Source of the DNA: Gemmatimonadota bacterium
GTDB lineage: Bacteria > Gemmatimonadota > Gemmatimonadetes > Longimicrobiales > Gaopeijiaceae
Reading direction: 5' to 3'
Length of the DNA stretch: 60,993 nucleotides
Assembly: GCA_024638305.1 (NCBI GenBank)
Contig: JAHEKN010000003.1
Coordinates: forward strand, 1-60,993
A program made the translations under genes and the position numbers. The notes under the pieces were generated by a model that was given only the letters and a program-made list of their open reading frames with translations, ran no database searches and had not been told where the DNA came from. Below are positions 52,954-60,993 of the stretch, piece after piece; positions within the stretch are counted from its first letter, which is position 1, and each line of letters opens with the position of its first letter.

Positions 52954-53306
52954 GGGTACCTCGGCTGGGCTGGCGACCTCGGTCGTCGGGCGGCGGGTTA
53001 CGACCGGACGGACTGGATTCGACGAGCCAGCCAAGGGCTGGCGATTCTTCGAGGTCCATAACATGAACGCTCCCCGGCGCGCGGGCGAGTGGGGTTCGCG
53101 CACCGGCATGGCGTCCTTACGTGAGCCTTACGTGGCAGAGCCTGGCTCGCCTTCGCGATCCGGGGCTATTTTCAAGGCTCGATCCCGGGTCTGTCGCCGC
53201 ACGCTTCTTGCCATCGGGGAAGCATGTACGGGCGTGATGGATTGTGGGCGGACGGCTGGACTCTCGCTCGGCATGCTGGTGTGCGCGCGAGGCGGAGGGG
53301 ATCTGC
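52954..53306. promoter_or_regulatory. Divergent intergenic region with a 9-bp direct repeat
   Basis: 353 bp between the divergent S9 peptidase and DUF5916 genes. No credible ORF. It must hold both promoters; no clean consensus boxes were found. The only distinct sequence element is CCTTACGTG at 53115-53123 and again at 53126-53134, an 11-bp-period direct repeat, which is one helical turn apart and could be a tandem activator site. Confidence 0.4.
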
Positions 53307-55652
53307 ATGAACCGAGCGGCCTCGAACATCCTGGTCACCCTCTTGTGGGTGGCTGCGACCGCACTCGTCCCAACTCAGGCGGCCGCCCAGGACATCGGGA
53401 GCGAGGAAGGGGAGTCCAGGACCTCGGCGCCGGTCGATTTGGCGGCTGCCCCTCTGACCGCGGGAGCCAGTATCAACCTGGACGGCCGCGTGGACGAGGA
53501 CATCTGGTCCACCGCGGTGCCGATCAGCGACTTCACCCAGCAGGAGCCCGTAGAGGGCGGCGAGCCCTCGGAGAGGACCGAGGTGCGCGTCCTGTTCGAC
53601 GAGGACAACCTCTACATCAGCGCGGTGATCTACGACGATCCCGACGGCATCATGGCGTACCAGAAGCAGCGCGATGCCAGCCTGGGCACCGACGACCGCT
53701 TCATGTGGATCCTCGATACGTTCCAGGACGGGCGCACGGGATACTTCTTCGAGATCAACGCCGCCGGGCTCATGGGCGACGGGATAATGACGGGCGGAGG
53801 CGGCGGTCGTGGTGGCGGGGGGGGGTTCGGCGGTTTCGGCGGAGGATTCAACAAGTCCTGGGACGGTATCTGGGAGGCGCGCACCGCGCTCAGGCCGGAC
53901 GGATGGTCGGCCGAGATCCGGATCCCGTTCCGCACCCTCAACTTCGACCCCGATTCGGATACCTGGGGCATCAATTTCCAGCGCACCATTCGGCGCCGGA
54001 ACGAAGAGATCCTGTGGCGGGGGTGGCGGCGGAATCAGGGACTGTTCCGGCCGGTCTACGCGGGACAGCTCACAGGGCTGAGAGGCCTCTCCCAGGGCAT
54101 CGGCCTGGAGGCCCGTCCGTCGGCGGTAGCCAATTGGAGAAACCAACCCGGCGAGCTGGACCCGACCACGTACCCCCGGGACCTCAGCCTGGACGTCAAC
54201 TACAGCGTCACGTCGAGCCTGCGGGCCTCGCTGTCCATCAACACGGATTTCGCGGAGGTCGAGAGCGACGAGCGGCGGGTCAACCTCACGAGGTTTCCAC
54301 AGCGCCTCCGGGAACAGCGCGATTTCTTCCTCGAGGGATCGGGAGCGTTCTCGTTCGCCTCCAGCAGTGGGCCCCAGCCGTTCTTTTCCCGCAGGATCGG
54401 GATCGAGGGGGGCCGACAGGTCCCGATCGACGTGGGTGCGCGCATTACCGGCCAGGTCGGCCTGTACGAGGTCGGGTTCTACCAGATTTCCACCGGCTCC
54501 AGCAACTATCTGACGAGCGAGGCCCTCCCCGCCACGATTCCGAGCGAGGATTTCACGGTGGCGCGGGTGAAGCGGCGCGTCTTCGAGCAATCGACCATCG
54601 GGGCCATCTATACCCGGCGGGGGACCTCTGCCGACCCGACGGGATTCGCCCCGGTCGACCGGCACACCGCCGGCATCGACCTCGACTTCAACAGTCGGAC
54701 GTTCCTGGGCGACAACAACGTCGACATGGAGGCGTTCCTCGTCTGGAACTCCAACCCCGACCCCAGCGAGGATCTTTCCTTCCGCGACCTCTCGGCGCAC
54801 GGACTGCGGGTGAGCTTCCCCAACGACGTCTGGTCCGGGCACATCTCCTACCGTCAGTTCGGTGACGACTACAGTCCGGCCGTCGGGTTTGTCACGCGCA
54901 ACGACTTCCGCCGCGTCGAGCCGCGGATCGGCTGGTCCCCGCGCCCCGAGAGCATCGACTGGATCCGGAGCTTCGACTTCTCCGTCCAGTTCCGGAACCT
55001 CACCGAGCTCGAGACCGGGATCGTGGAGGAGCGCGAGTGGGACTTCAACCTGCTCCAGGTCGACTTCGAGAGCGGCGACAATGTGAGCTTCTCGGCCAAG
55101 CGGACGTACGAGTACCTCGACAACCCCTTCACACTGAGCGGCTTCGAGATCCTGCCCGGCGAGTACACCACGTGGGAATACTCAATGCGGGGCCGCGCCA
55201 GCCAAAGACGGCCGGTCTCCGCCGGCGGCGGCATCACCAAGAGCCAGTTCTGGGATGGTGACCGCCTGCACTACGACATCCGCGCGTCGTTCCGGCCCAA
55301 CCCCGGCATCACCTTCTCCACCAACTATCAGCACAACAAAGTGACGCTTCCCGCCGGGAGCTTCACCGCGGACCTGTACGAGCTCGAGGGTCAGTGGAAC
55401 CCGAGCCCCTGGGTGAGCTTCACCAACCAGATCCAGTACGACCAGCAAAGCGAGATCCTGGGGCTGTTTGCCCGGATGCGGTGGATCGTGAAGCCGGGGA
55501 ACGACATCTACCTGGTCTACACGCACAACTGGCAGAACACGCTCATCGATCCAGAGGGTGGCGTGTTCGACCCGCTCGACCGGCATCAGAAGGAGCTGGT
55601 CCGGCTGTCCCGCGGGGCGGCCATCAAGGCCGTCTATACCTACCGGTTCTAG
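53307..55652 (+). CDS. Exported DUF5916 protein with N-terminal CBM9-like domain
   Basis: 781 residues. Start ATG 53307 after GGAGGGG; the reading 21 codons longer is rejected. Signal ILVTLLWVAATALVPTQAAAQ. The CBM9-like domain begins INLDGRVDEDIWSTAVPISDFTQQEP and includes TEVRVLFDEDNLYISAVIYDD. It carries a glycine-rich loop (53791-53850) and RTALRPDGWSAEIRIPFRTLNF. The C-terminal ~550 residues (DUF5916) are beta-rich and aromatic, resembling an outer-membrane barrel (LSLDVNYSVTSSLRASLSINTDF, FFLEGSGAFSF) and ending YTYRF with terminal Phe. Function unknown; proposed outer-membrane carbohydrate-binding role. The gene contains a G9 run, an unusual feature for a coding region. Confidence 0.86.
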   Translation: MNRAASNILVTLLWVAATALVPTQAAAQDIGSEEGESRTSAPVDLAAAPLTAGASINLDGRVDEDIWSTAVPISDFTQQEPVEGGEPSERTEVRVLFDEDNLYISAVIYDDPDGIMAYQKQRDASLGTDDRFMWILDTFQDGRTGYFFEINAAGLMGDGIMTGGGGGRGGGGGFGGFGGGFNKSWDGIWEARTALRPDGWSAEIRIPFRTLNFDPDSDTWGINFQRTIRRRNEEILWRGWRRNQGLFRPVYAGQLTGLRGLSQGIGLEARPSAVANWRNQPGELDPTTYPRDLSLDVNYSVTSSLRASLSINTDFAEVESDERRVNLTRFPQRLREQRDFFLEGSGAFSFASSSGPQPFFSRRIGIEGGRQVPIDVGARITGQVGLYEVGFYQISTGSSNYLTSEALPATIPSEDFTVARVKRRVFEQSTIGAIYTRRGTSADPTGFAPVDRHTAGIDLDFNSRTFLGDNNVDMEAFLVWNSNPDPSEDLSFRDLSAHGLRVSFPNDVWSGHISYRQFGDDYSPAVGFVTRNDFRRVEPRIGWSPRPESIDWIRSFDFSVQFRNLTELETGIVEEREWDFNLLQVDFESGDNVSFSAKRTYEYLDNPFTLSGFEILPGEYTTWEYSMRGRASQRRPVSAGGGITKSQFWDGDRLHYDIRASFRPNPGITFSTNYQHNKVTLPAGSFTADLYELEGQWNPSPWVSFTNQIQYDQQSEILGLFARMRWIVKPGNDIYLVYTHNWQNTLIDPEGGVFDPLDRHQKELVRLSRGAAIKAVYTYRF
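53817..53825 (+). repeat. Nine-G homopolymer inside the DUF5916 gene
   Basis: An uninterrupted run of nine G residues lies in the codons for the Gly-rich loop. Runs of this length are prone to slippage, so the frame downstream could be switched on or off, or the assembly could be wrong here. The frame as given is intact through the rest of the gene. Confidence 0.85.
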
Positions 55653-55865
55653 TGGGCCCCGGGCGCACCGCATAGGTCTGGGGCTGCCGTTCCGTCCCAC
55701 TCGTCGCTACCTTTTCTCCGCCCGGGCCACACGTTCGTCGCCGACCCATCCGACCGGCCCGGAGCGTCACCGCGGGACCCGGACCGAAGCGTCAGAAAGC
55801 CCGAGGGTGACGGCCGCGACCGAGAGTCGCCCCACCCACACGGATCGTCCTCACCAGGAGCAGGC

Positions 55866-56498
55866 ATGCATCGCAATACCTTTGTCTTCGCCGCCCTCGT
55901 CGGAGTCGTCGCCACCCTCGGGTGTGCCGGCGAGACCGACGGCGCCGCCGAGCAGGCGTCCGCCGCCGCCACGATGACGGCGAGCGCACCGTCGTGCTAC
56001 GCGACAGTGCCCATGGAAGAGGCGCACGGGCGTCAGAGTCCGCTCTCGCGAGTGGAGTTCACTTACGCGGGCGGCCAGGGTCTCCTCTGCTACGGCGCTC
56101 CCTCGGCCCGCGAGCGTGCGGTCATGGGCAGCTTGGTTCCCTGGAGCGCACCCTGGCGCGCCGGGGCGAACGAGGCGACGGCAATCCACTTGACCGCGCC
56201 CGCGTCGATCGGCGGCGTCGCCCTCGAGCCCGGCAGCTACTCGATCTACGCCGTCCCCGGCCAGGAGGAGTGGCAGTTCTTCGTGAACTCCAACCACGCG
56301 CGCTGGGGGATCCCGATCGACGACGCGGTGCGCTCCACCGAGGTCGGGAGCTTCACGGCCGCGGCCGAGCCGACCGACACGATGGTCGAGACCCTCACCT
56401 ATCGGTACGAGCCCAACGCGGAGAACACGATGGGCGACATGGTGATGGAGTGGGAGAACACGCGGGTGCGCTTCCAAGTGCGCCCGGGCGGCATGTAG
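55866..56498 (+). CDS. DUF2911 lipoprotein
   Basis: 210 residues. ATG 55866 after ACCAGGAGCAGGC. Lipoprotein signal FAALVGVVATLGC. The DUF2911 motif set is clear: SPLSRVEFTYAGGQGLLCYGAPSARERAVMGSLVPW, PWRAGANEATAIHL, GVALEPGSYSIYAVPGQEEW and a final ENTRVRFQVRP strand. DUF2911 proteins are small beta-sandwich periplasmic proteins with no known activity. 213 bp downstream of DUF5916, own promoter likely. Confidence 0.87.
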   Translation: MHRNTFVFAALVGVVATLGCAGETDGAAEQASAAATMTASAPSCYATVPMEEAHGRQSPLSRVEFTYAGGQGLLCYGAPSARERAVMGSLVPWSAPWRAGANEATAIHLTAPASIGGVALEPGSYSIYAVPGQEEWQFFVNSNHARWGIPIDDAVRSTEVGSFTAAAEPTDTMVETLTYRYEPNAENTMGDMVMEWENTRVRFQVRPGGM

Positions 56499-56521
56499 CC
56501 CGGAGCACTCGCAGCGAGCCC

Positions 56522-56559
56522 ACGGGCCGCGTCCTTCTCCGGGACGCGGCCCGTTCTTG
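56522..56559 (+). terminator. Rho-independent terminator after the DUF2911 gene
   Basis: A perfect 13-bp stem (ACGGGCCGCGTCC / GGACGCGGCCCGT), loop TTCTCCG, then TTCTTGTT, 23 bp after the stop codon. Confidence 0.88.
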
Positions 56560-56641
56560 TTCCGGACGTGGTCGTAGGGCAGCATGAGTGGAGGCCGGCC
56601 GGCGCGCCGGGTTCGTTCCCCACGACGCCGAGGGTTCCCAA

Positions 56642-56983
56642 ATGTTCGGAAGTGACGACCTCACCGCCCTGGTCGCGATCGGCGGATTCTACCTCGTGGT
56701 GGTGCTCGTGATTCGGGAGATCGGGACCACGCTCACGCTCCGAAAGATCGTGGAGAAGGGCACGACCGCGGAGCAGATCAAGGCACTCCTCCGCCAGCGC
56801 ACGGATCCGGGAGCGACCCTCAAGTGGGCGATCGTGACGATCGCCGTGGGATTGGGCTTCGTGCTCCTCCAGTGGCTACCCCCGCAGCTCCAGCAGGGGC
56901 CAGCCGCCGTCGGCGTGATACTGCTGCTCGCCGGGGGCGCTCTCTGGTTGGGCTCGCGGTTCGAGCGGGCGCGGCAGGACTAG
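56642..56983 (+). CDS. Small membrane protein, DUF6249-like
   Basis: 113 residues from ATG 56642 (GAGGG upstream). Three hydrophobic segments: about 8-26 (TALVAIGGFYLVVVLVIRE), 60-80 (WAIVTIAVGLGFVLLQWL) and 88-106 (AVGVILLLAGGALWLGSRF). The loop between the first two (LRKIVEKGTTAEQIKALLRQR) is amphipathic, as in DUF6249 membrane proteins. Function unknown. Ends 39 bp before the convergent ankyrin gene stop. Confidence 0.7.
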   Translation: MFGSDDLTALVAIGGFYLVVVLVIREIGTTLTLRKIVEKGTTAEQIKALLRQRTDPGATLKWAIVTIAVGLGFVLLQWLPPQLQQGPAAVGVILLLAGGALWLGSRFERARQD

Positions 56984-57022
56984 CCCACTCCGGGGCGGCG
57001 GACCGGCCCTCGCTCCGTCGAC

Positions 57023-59014
57023 CTACTCGCAGGTCACGCAGTTGTCGTTGTTGACGGCACCGAGGCTCACCAGGAGGGCCACGGTCTCGGGATGCGGTGA
57101 CACCCGCTGGACCGGACCATTGGCCATGTCGGCCGTGGTCTGACCGCGCCGGCTCACCGCCATGACGTCCGCGCCCTTGTCCACGAGGTACGAGATGAGC
57201 TCGTTGTCGCCGCGGGCGGCCGCGTGATGCACGGCGTTGTAGCCGTTGTGGTCGCGGAGATTCACGTCCACGCCCACCTCCTCGATCAGGAACCTGGCTG
57301 CCGCGAGCCATCCGTCGGGAACGTGACGGTGCGCGTTGCCCGCAAACCCTTCGCCATACCCCACCCCCGTCGCCGCGTGTAGGGCATGGACCGCGGGGCC
57401 GCCGACCTCGACCGGGGGGAGTCCGGACGGATCCGGCTCGAGCGCCCGCACCGAGTCCGCCCGAGCGGAGTGAGCCATGATCTCCTCCCGGACGGCTTCG
57501 ACGTCCTCGGAGAGGTCACCGTCCGAGTATCCGGTCCGCACCGAATCCGGTAACTGGTCGCGCGCCGTCTTGAGGGCCTCCACGCGCAGCGAATCGCTCA
57601 GCTCCTCCCAGTTCCGGTCCTCGAGCTGTCCAAAGACGCGCTGGCGCAGTACCTCGTCCGGCGAACGGCGTTGCCGGGCCGGCGGCGCCTTGGTGCGGAT
57701 GTCGGGGTCGGCCCCGTACTCCAGGAGTAACCGCATGGCGTTCACGTCCGTGGCGTAGGCCGCGCGCCAGAACGCCGTCGCGCCATCGGTGTTGACCAGA
57801 CCGCAGTTCCCGTTCCCGCACCCCGTGTACACCATGTACCAGGGGTGCATGGTCAGGCGTGCGTCAGGATCGGCGCCCCCGTCGAGCAGCGCCCGCATGA
57901 CGTCCAGGTACGTCGCGGTCTGCAGGTTGTGCTCCTGCGGCTGCGGGAAGCGCGTGCGCGGCTGCCACTCCGCGTTCACGGCGGCAAAGAGCGGCGTGGC
58001 CCCGTTGAGCTCCGACGCGATGTTGGCGTTGGCGCCTCGCTCGAGCAGCAACAGCGCCAGATCGAATTGGGCGTTGATGATGGCCATCAACAGCGGGCTG
58101 GTGCCGTCGCCGGCCCCGACCTGGTCGATGTCGGCACCGCCGTCCAGGAGGGCGACCACCGCTTCAGCGTGGCCCTGGCGGGCCGCGTGCAACAGCGGCG
58201 TTAGTCCACCCTTGGTCGTGATGTTCGGATCACCACGCCGGAAATCGTCATCGTCGTCCTCGGCCTCCTCCTCCCCGTCGGAGGCGTCGTCCAGGCCTTC
58301 CAGCACCTCGCGGTAGGCCAGGACAGCCGCTTCCAGTTGTGCGGGGGTTGGCGTCCTGCCCTCCGGGGTCAGGGCCTGCAGCACGTCGCGCTGGCGGGCC
58401 CGCGCCTTGGATTCGAGGCGGCCCTGGGCGATCAGGTCGACCACCGCGGAACCCAGGGACGGGTCAGCACCCCGCTCGATCAGCACGCGGATCACGTCCG
58501 CCCGGTTGGCTGCCGCCGCAAAGATCAGCGGGGTCTGGCCCCACTCCCTTTCCCTCGCGTTCGGCTCGGCGCCGGCGTCGAGCAGGACGGATACGAGCTC
58601 CACGTTGCCGGAGGCCGAACCCATGTGAAGAGGCGTCGTGCCGCTGTTCGAGGTAGGTCGATCGACCTGGGCGCCGCGGGCCAGGAGAAGCCGGGCCACC
58701 ACCGCGCTGCCAGAGCCGCTCGCCAGGTGCAACGGCGTGTACTGGCCGATCCGCGTTACGGCCTCGGGGTTGGCCCCCGCGGTCAGGAGCGCGGACGCCA
58801 TGTTCCCGTCGCCCTTCTCGGCGGCCCAGTGGAGTGCGGTCATCCCGTCGCCCTGAGCCGCGTTCACGTCGGCGCCGCGCTCGAGCAGCTCGAGCACCGC
58901 CGGCAGGTCGCCGCGCATCGCGGCGTCCGCCACGGGGGCCTCGGGTGGAGTAGCGGCCAGCAGGAACGCCGCCATGAGGGCGCCCGCGAACGTGAGACGC
59001 ACGTCAGATCTCAT
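57023..59014 (-). CDS. Exported ankyrin-repeat protein, cassette B, with terminal Cys-x-x-Cys
   Basis: 663 residues. Signal DVRLTFAGALMAAFLLAATPPEA. Ankyrin block one (PVADAAMRGDLPAVLELLERGADVNAAQGDGMTALHWAAEKGDGN onward), a charged insertion with an Asp/Glu-rich stretch (GEEEAEDDDDDFRRGD), block two, then a second charged insertion (RSPDEVLRQRVFGQLEDRNWEEL, HSARADSVRALEPD). It closes with the same C-terminal module as its paralogue (GLPPVEVGGPAVHALH, FAGNAHRHVPDGW, DHNGYNAVHHAAARGDNELISYLV), ending NNDNCVTCE. The first repeat is almost identical to that of the cassette A protein. Separated from the DUF1552 gene by 50 bp on the same strand. Confidence 0.85.
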   Translation of the reverse strand: MRSDVRLTFAGALMAAFLLAATPPEAPVADAAMRGDLPAVLELLERGADVNAAQGDGMTALHWAAEKGDGNMASALLTAGANPEAVTRIGQYTPLHLASGSGSAVVARLLLARGAQVDRPTSNSGTTPLHMGSASGNVELVSVLLDAGAEPNAREREWGQTPLIFAAAANRADVIRVLIERGADPSLGSAVVDLIAQGRLESKARARQRDVLQALTPEGRTPTPAQLEAAVLAYREVLEGLDDASDGEEEAEDDDDDFRRGDPNITTKGGLTPLLHAARQGHAEAVVALLDGGADIDQVGAGDGTSPLLMAIINAQFDLALLLLERGANANIASELNGATPLFAAVNAEWQPRTRFPQPQEHNLQTATYLDVMRALLDGGADPDARLTMHPWYMVYTGCGNGNCGLVNTDGATAFWRAAYATDVNAMRLLLEYGADPDIRTKAPPARQRRSPDEVLRQRVFGQLEDRNWEELSDSLRVEALKTARDQLPDSVRTGYSDGDLSEDVEAVREEIMAHSARADSVRALEPDPSGLPPVEVGGPAVHALHAATGVGYGEGFAGNAHRHVPDGWLAAARFLIEEVGVDVNLRDHNGYNAVHHAAARGDNELISYLVDKGADVMAVSRRGQTTADMANGPVQRVSPHPETVALLVSLGAVNNDNCVTCE

Positions 59015-59064
59015 GTCTATCTCCGTGGAGCGTGAGCTCCGTCACCGTCCCGTATGGCCACCTG

Positions 59065-60477
59065 CTACAACCCCGATGCCGCCGCGGGCGAACGGAGTGA
59101 AAACTCGCCGCTCGAGTCGCCGAAGCTGCTCAGCTCGTCCAGGCCGAGATTGTGGAGCAGGGTCAACATCACGTTGGCCATGGGCGTCCCATCCGCCGCC
59201 TTCAGGTGCAGGTTGCCCTCGAGCATGCCGTTCCCGCCGCCAAGCAGGATCAGCGGGCAACGCCGGTGGTTGTGCACGTTGGCGTCCGCCATCGGCGACC
59301 CCCACAGCACGACCGTCTGGTCCAGCAGGCTCCCGCCGTCGTCCGAGGTGTCCTGGAGCTTCTTCAGCAGGTAGGGGAGCATCCCCACGCGATACTGGCA
59401 GATCTTGTTGAACTCCAGGATCGCCTCCTCCCGGTTCCCATGGTGGGAAGCGGGGTGGAATCCGCGGTCCGAGCCACTCTCGGCGAAGACCCGGTTCTGC
59501 GCGTCGCGCCCCGTCTTGAAGCTCATGATGCGCGTCATGTCCGTCTCGAGCGCGAGGACCTGGAGATCGAACAGCATCTCCATGTGCTCGCGGAACGAGT
59601 CCGGCACACCAGCTGGAGCCTCCGGCAGCGCGCGCTCTTCCCCGGTCTGGTTCTGCGACTCCACCATGGCGATCCGGCGTTCGATCTCGCGAACGTTCTG
59701 GAGGTACCGGTCCATGCGGTGTCGGTCCTCGGTCCCGAGCTCCCGCTGGAACGCCGCGACCTCACCGGCGATCCAGTCGAGAATGCTCCGCCGCGTGGCG
59801 CGGCGCTCCGCCCGGTCGGCCGGAGAGGAGCCCGAGCCGAACAGCATGTCGAACGCGACCCGGGGATCGCGGATCATGGGGAGAGGCTCGTTGGGTGACG
59901 CCCAGCTCAGCGAATCCGTGTAGGCGCACGAGTAGTTGTACGTGCATCCCCCCGCTTGATCGAGGTTCTCGATGCAAAACTGCATCGACGGCAGCGGCGT
60001 GTCCTGTCCGAACTGCTGCGCGTATAGCTGATCCATCGAGATCCCACAGAAGATGTCGGACCCCTGTGTCTGCTTGGGATGCGCCTGCGTGAGAAAGACG
60101 GCGCTCGAGCGGAAGTGATCCCCTCCGATCTCGGGCCCGGTGAACGCCTCCGCCATGCGGACGTCGGTGTTGCTGATGATGGTCAGGTAGTCCTGGAACT
60201 CTCGCAGGGACACCAGCGCGTTCTGGTCCGGGAGGACGAAGTCCTTGCCGACCTTCTCGGGGGCGTAAAGGGTCTGCGAGGCGCCCCAATCGTTGCAGCC
60301 CGCGAGGCCGTGAACCTCCTCGATGCAGATCAGTCGGGTGCGGCCGGCTGCGCGGACGGGCTCGCCTCTGAGCCTCCCCGCGGGCAGCATCGCGTCCAGG
60401 AACGGCAGCGCTACGGTCGCGCCCACTCCGCGCAGAAACGTCCGGCGCTCGATGTGCCTTCCGGTGATGAAATGCAT
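59065..60477 (-). CDS. DUF1552 protein, cassette B
   Basis: 470 residues. Tat signal HIERRTFLRGVGATVALPF, nearly identical to the cassette A protein. Shared blocks: EIGGDHFRSSAVFLTQAHPKQ, SMQFCIENLDQAGGC, EPLPMIRDPRVAFDMLF, EIERRIAMVESQN, ESGSDRGFHPASHHG, TVVLWGSPMADANVHNHRRCPLILLGGGNG and the end GDSSGEFSL. All length and motif features match a DUF1552 paralogue arising by duplication. It follows the DUF1592 gene by 35 bp. Confidence 0.9.
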   Translation of the reverse strand: MHFITGRHIERRTFLRGVGATVALPFLDAMLPAGRLRGEPVRAAGRTRLICIEEVHGLAGCNDWGASQTLYAPEKVGKDFVLPDQNALVSLREFQDYLTIISNTDVRMAEAFTGPEIGGDHFRSSAVFLTQAHPKQTQGSDIFCGISMDQLYAQQFGQDTPLPSMQFCIENLDQAGGCTYNYSCAYTDSLSWASPNEPLPMIRDPRVAFDMLFGSGSSPADRAERRATRRSILDWIAGEVAAFQRELGTEDRHRMDRYLQNVREIERRIAMVESQNQTGEERALPEAPAGVPDSFREHMEMLFDLQVLALETDMTRIMSFKTGRDAQNRVFAESGSDRGFHPASHHGNREEAILEFNKICQYRVGMLPYLLKKLQDTSDDGGSLLDQTVVLWGSPMADANVHNHRRCPLILLGGGNGMLEGNLHLKAADGTPMANVMLTLLHNLGLDELSSFGDSSGEFSLRSPAAASGL

Positions 60478-60512
60478 CGTGCTCTTCTCCCGACTGTTTC
60501 GGACGACCGCCC

Positions 60513-60993
60513 CTACGGGCGGCCGCTTCCCGTGCCGTCCTCCGCCGTGACGGCGGCGGCCTGCTTCATCCGGAAGGGCTCACTCCCAACGATCCCCAGG
60601 ATGATCGAATTCACCGTGTATCCGTCCTGCTCCGACTCACGCACGATCCGCCGAACCGTCGGCTGATCGTAGTACTCGACCCGCCGGCCCAGCGCGTAGG
60701 CCATGATGTTCTCCGTGAACGTCCGCACCAGCGGCAGGGGTCGCTGCAAGAGTGCGTCCGCCAACTCATTGGGAGTCGACACCTGCGTGCCGTCGTAGAA
60801 GTCGCCGCGCGTGTCGAGCCCGATCCCGTTCTCGCGCACCCGCCACTTGCCGGTCACGTCGAAGTTGTCGAGCGCGAGCCCGATCGGGTCCATGAACCGG
60901 TGGCACGAGTTGCAGGTCGGGTTCTCCCGATGGAGCTCCATGCGCTCGCGGGTGGTCAGGGGCCGGCCATCCACGCTGCCCTCGGTCTCCTCC
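60513..60993 (-). CDS. DUF1592-type protein, cassette B (5' part beyond the window)
   Basis: Only the C-terminal ~159 residues are present. NPTCNSCHRFMDPIGLALDNF (cytochrome-like CNSCH and the DUF1588 end) and the DUF1585 domain (RTFTENIMAYALGRRVEYYDQPTVRRIVRE) match the end of the cassette A protein closely. The terminal motif LGIVGSEPFRMKQ corresponds to GIVTSPAFRMKG there. The N-terminal domains should lie to the right of the window. Confidence 0.9.
   Translation of the reverse strand, partial: EETEGSVDGRPLTTRERMELHRENPTCNSCHRFMDPIGLALDNFDVTGKWRVRENGIGLDTRGDFYDGTQVSTPNELADALLQRPLPLVRTFTENIMAYALGRRVEYYDQPTVRRIVRESEQDGYTVNSIILGIVGSEPFRMKQAAAVTAEDGTGSGRP

Noticed and set aside
51754..53061. 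A 435-codon plus-strand frame opposite the S9 peptidase
   Set aside because: Antisense shadow of a gene with a complete Ser-Asp-His triad; composition is His/Arg/Val repeats without any domain.

Overview
This window is a high-GC bacterial chromosome segment of 61 kb with 45 genes that I can support. It contains no rRNA, tRNA, CRISPR array or insertion sequence that I can see. The protein families point to a Gram-negative from the Gemmatimonadota / Acidobacteriota / Planctomycetota sphere: DUF1592 and DUF1552 proteins, DUF1080 lipoproteins, DUF5916, DUF2911, an Oar-like TonB-dependent receptor, DUF885 and S9 peptidases, PQQ propellers and reaction-centre-type dihaem cytochromes. Gemmatimonadota is my best guess, from family content only. 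Many proteins carry twin-arginine, Sec or lipoprotein signals, so much of the chemistry looks periplasmic or outer-membrane associated.

Layout. 1-7.3 kb: an exported oxidative catabolic block (truncated aldo/keto reductase, VOC protein, TIM-barrel isomerase, amine oxidase, NHL propeller, PQQ propeller dehydrogenase). 7.4-9.6 kb: a small lipoprotein-like protein, a small membrane protein and an exported conserved hypothetical. 9.8-18.0 kb: a tightly coupled branched-chain-amino-acid-type ABC importer operon (livG, livH, livM, binding protein, livF) with two acyl/aryl-CoA ligases built in and a small ABM-fold protein in front. This suggests uptake of an organic acid followed by CoA activation. 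18.0-20.3 kb: an FAD oxidoreductase and an aldo/keto reductase. 20.4-22.8 kb: a two-gene AAA-ATPase + HNH nuclease unit resembling the Septu anti-phage system, with a 9-bp tandem repeat at its 3' end. 22.9-26.6 kb: a dihaem cytochrome, a Skp/OmpH chaperone, a secreted protein and a YjiH-like membrane protein. 26.7-35.2 kb: a TonB receptor, a DUF885 peptidase-like lipoprotein, a receiver domain lacking its phosphorylation residues, a small secreted protein, an M20 amidohydrolase and a cupredoxin lipoprotein. 35.2-41.8 kb: an FAD-linked oxidase, an exported Gfo/Idh oxidoreductase coupled to two DUF1080 proteins (probable 3-keto-sugar chemistry), and a CPA2 antiporter.

41.8-61 kb: the most unusual part. 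It carries two paralogous cassettes in the same order, DUF1592 (cytochrome-containing) - DUF1552 (Tat-exported) - ankyrin-repeat protein. Both ankyrin proteins share a C-terminal module ending in a free Cys-x-x-Cys. The first cassette continues into a cytochrome c / beta-barrel fusion and a pentahaem cytochrome, all on one strand with overlapping or abutting genes. Between the cassettes lie an S9 peptidase, a DUF5916 protein, a DUF2911 lipoprotein and a small membrane protein. The second cassette's DUF1592 gene runs off the right edge. I read each cassette as one functional unit of unknown biochemical role at the cell envelope.
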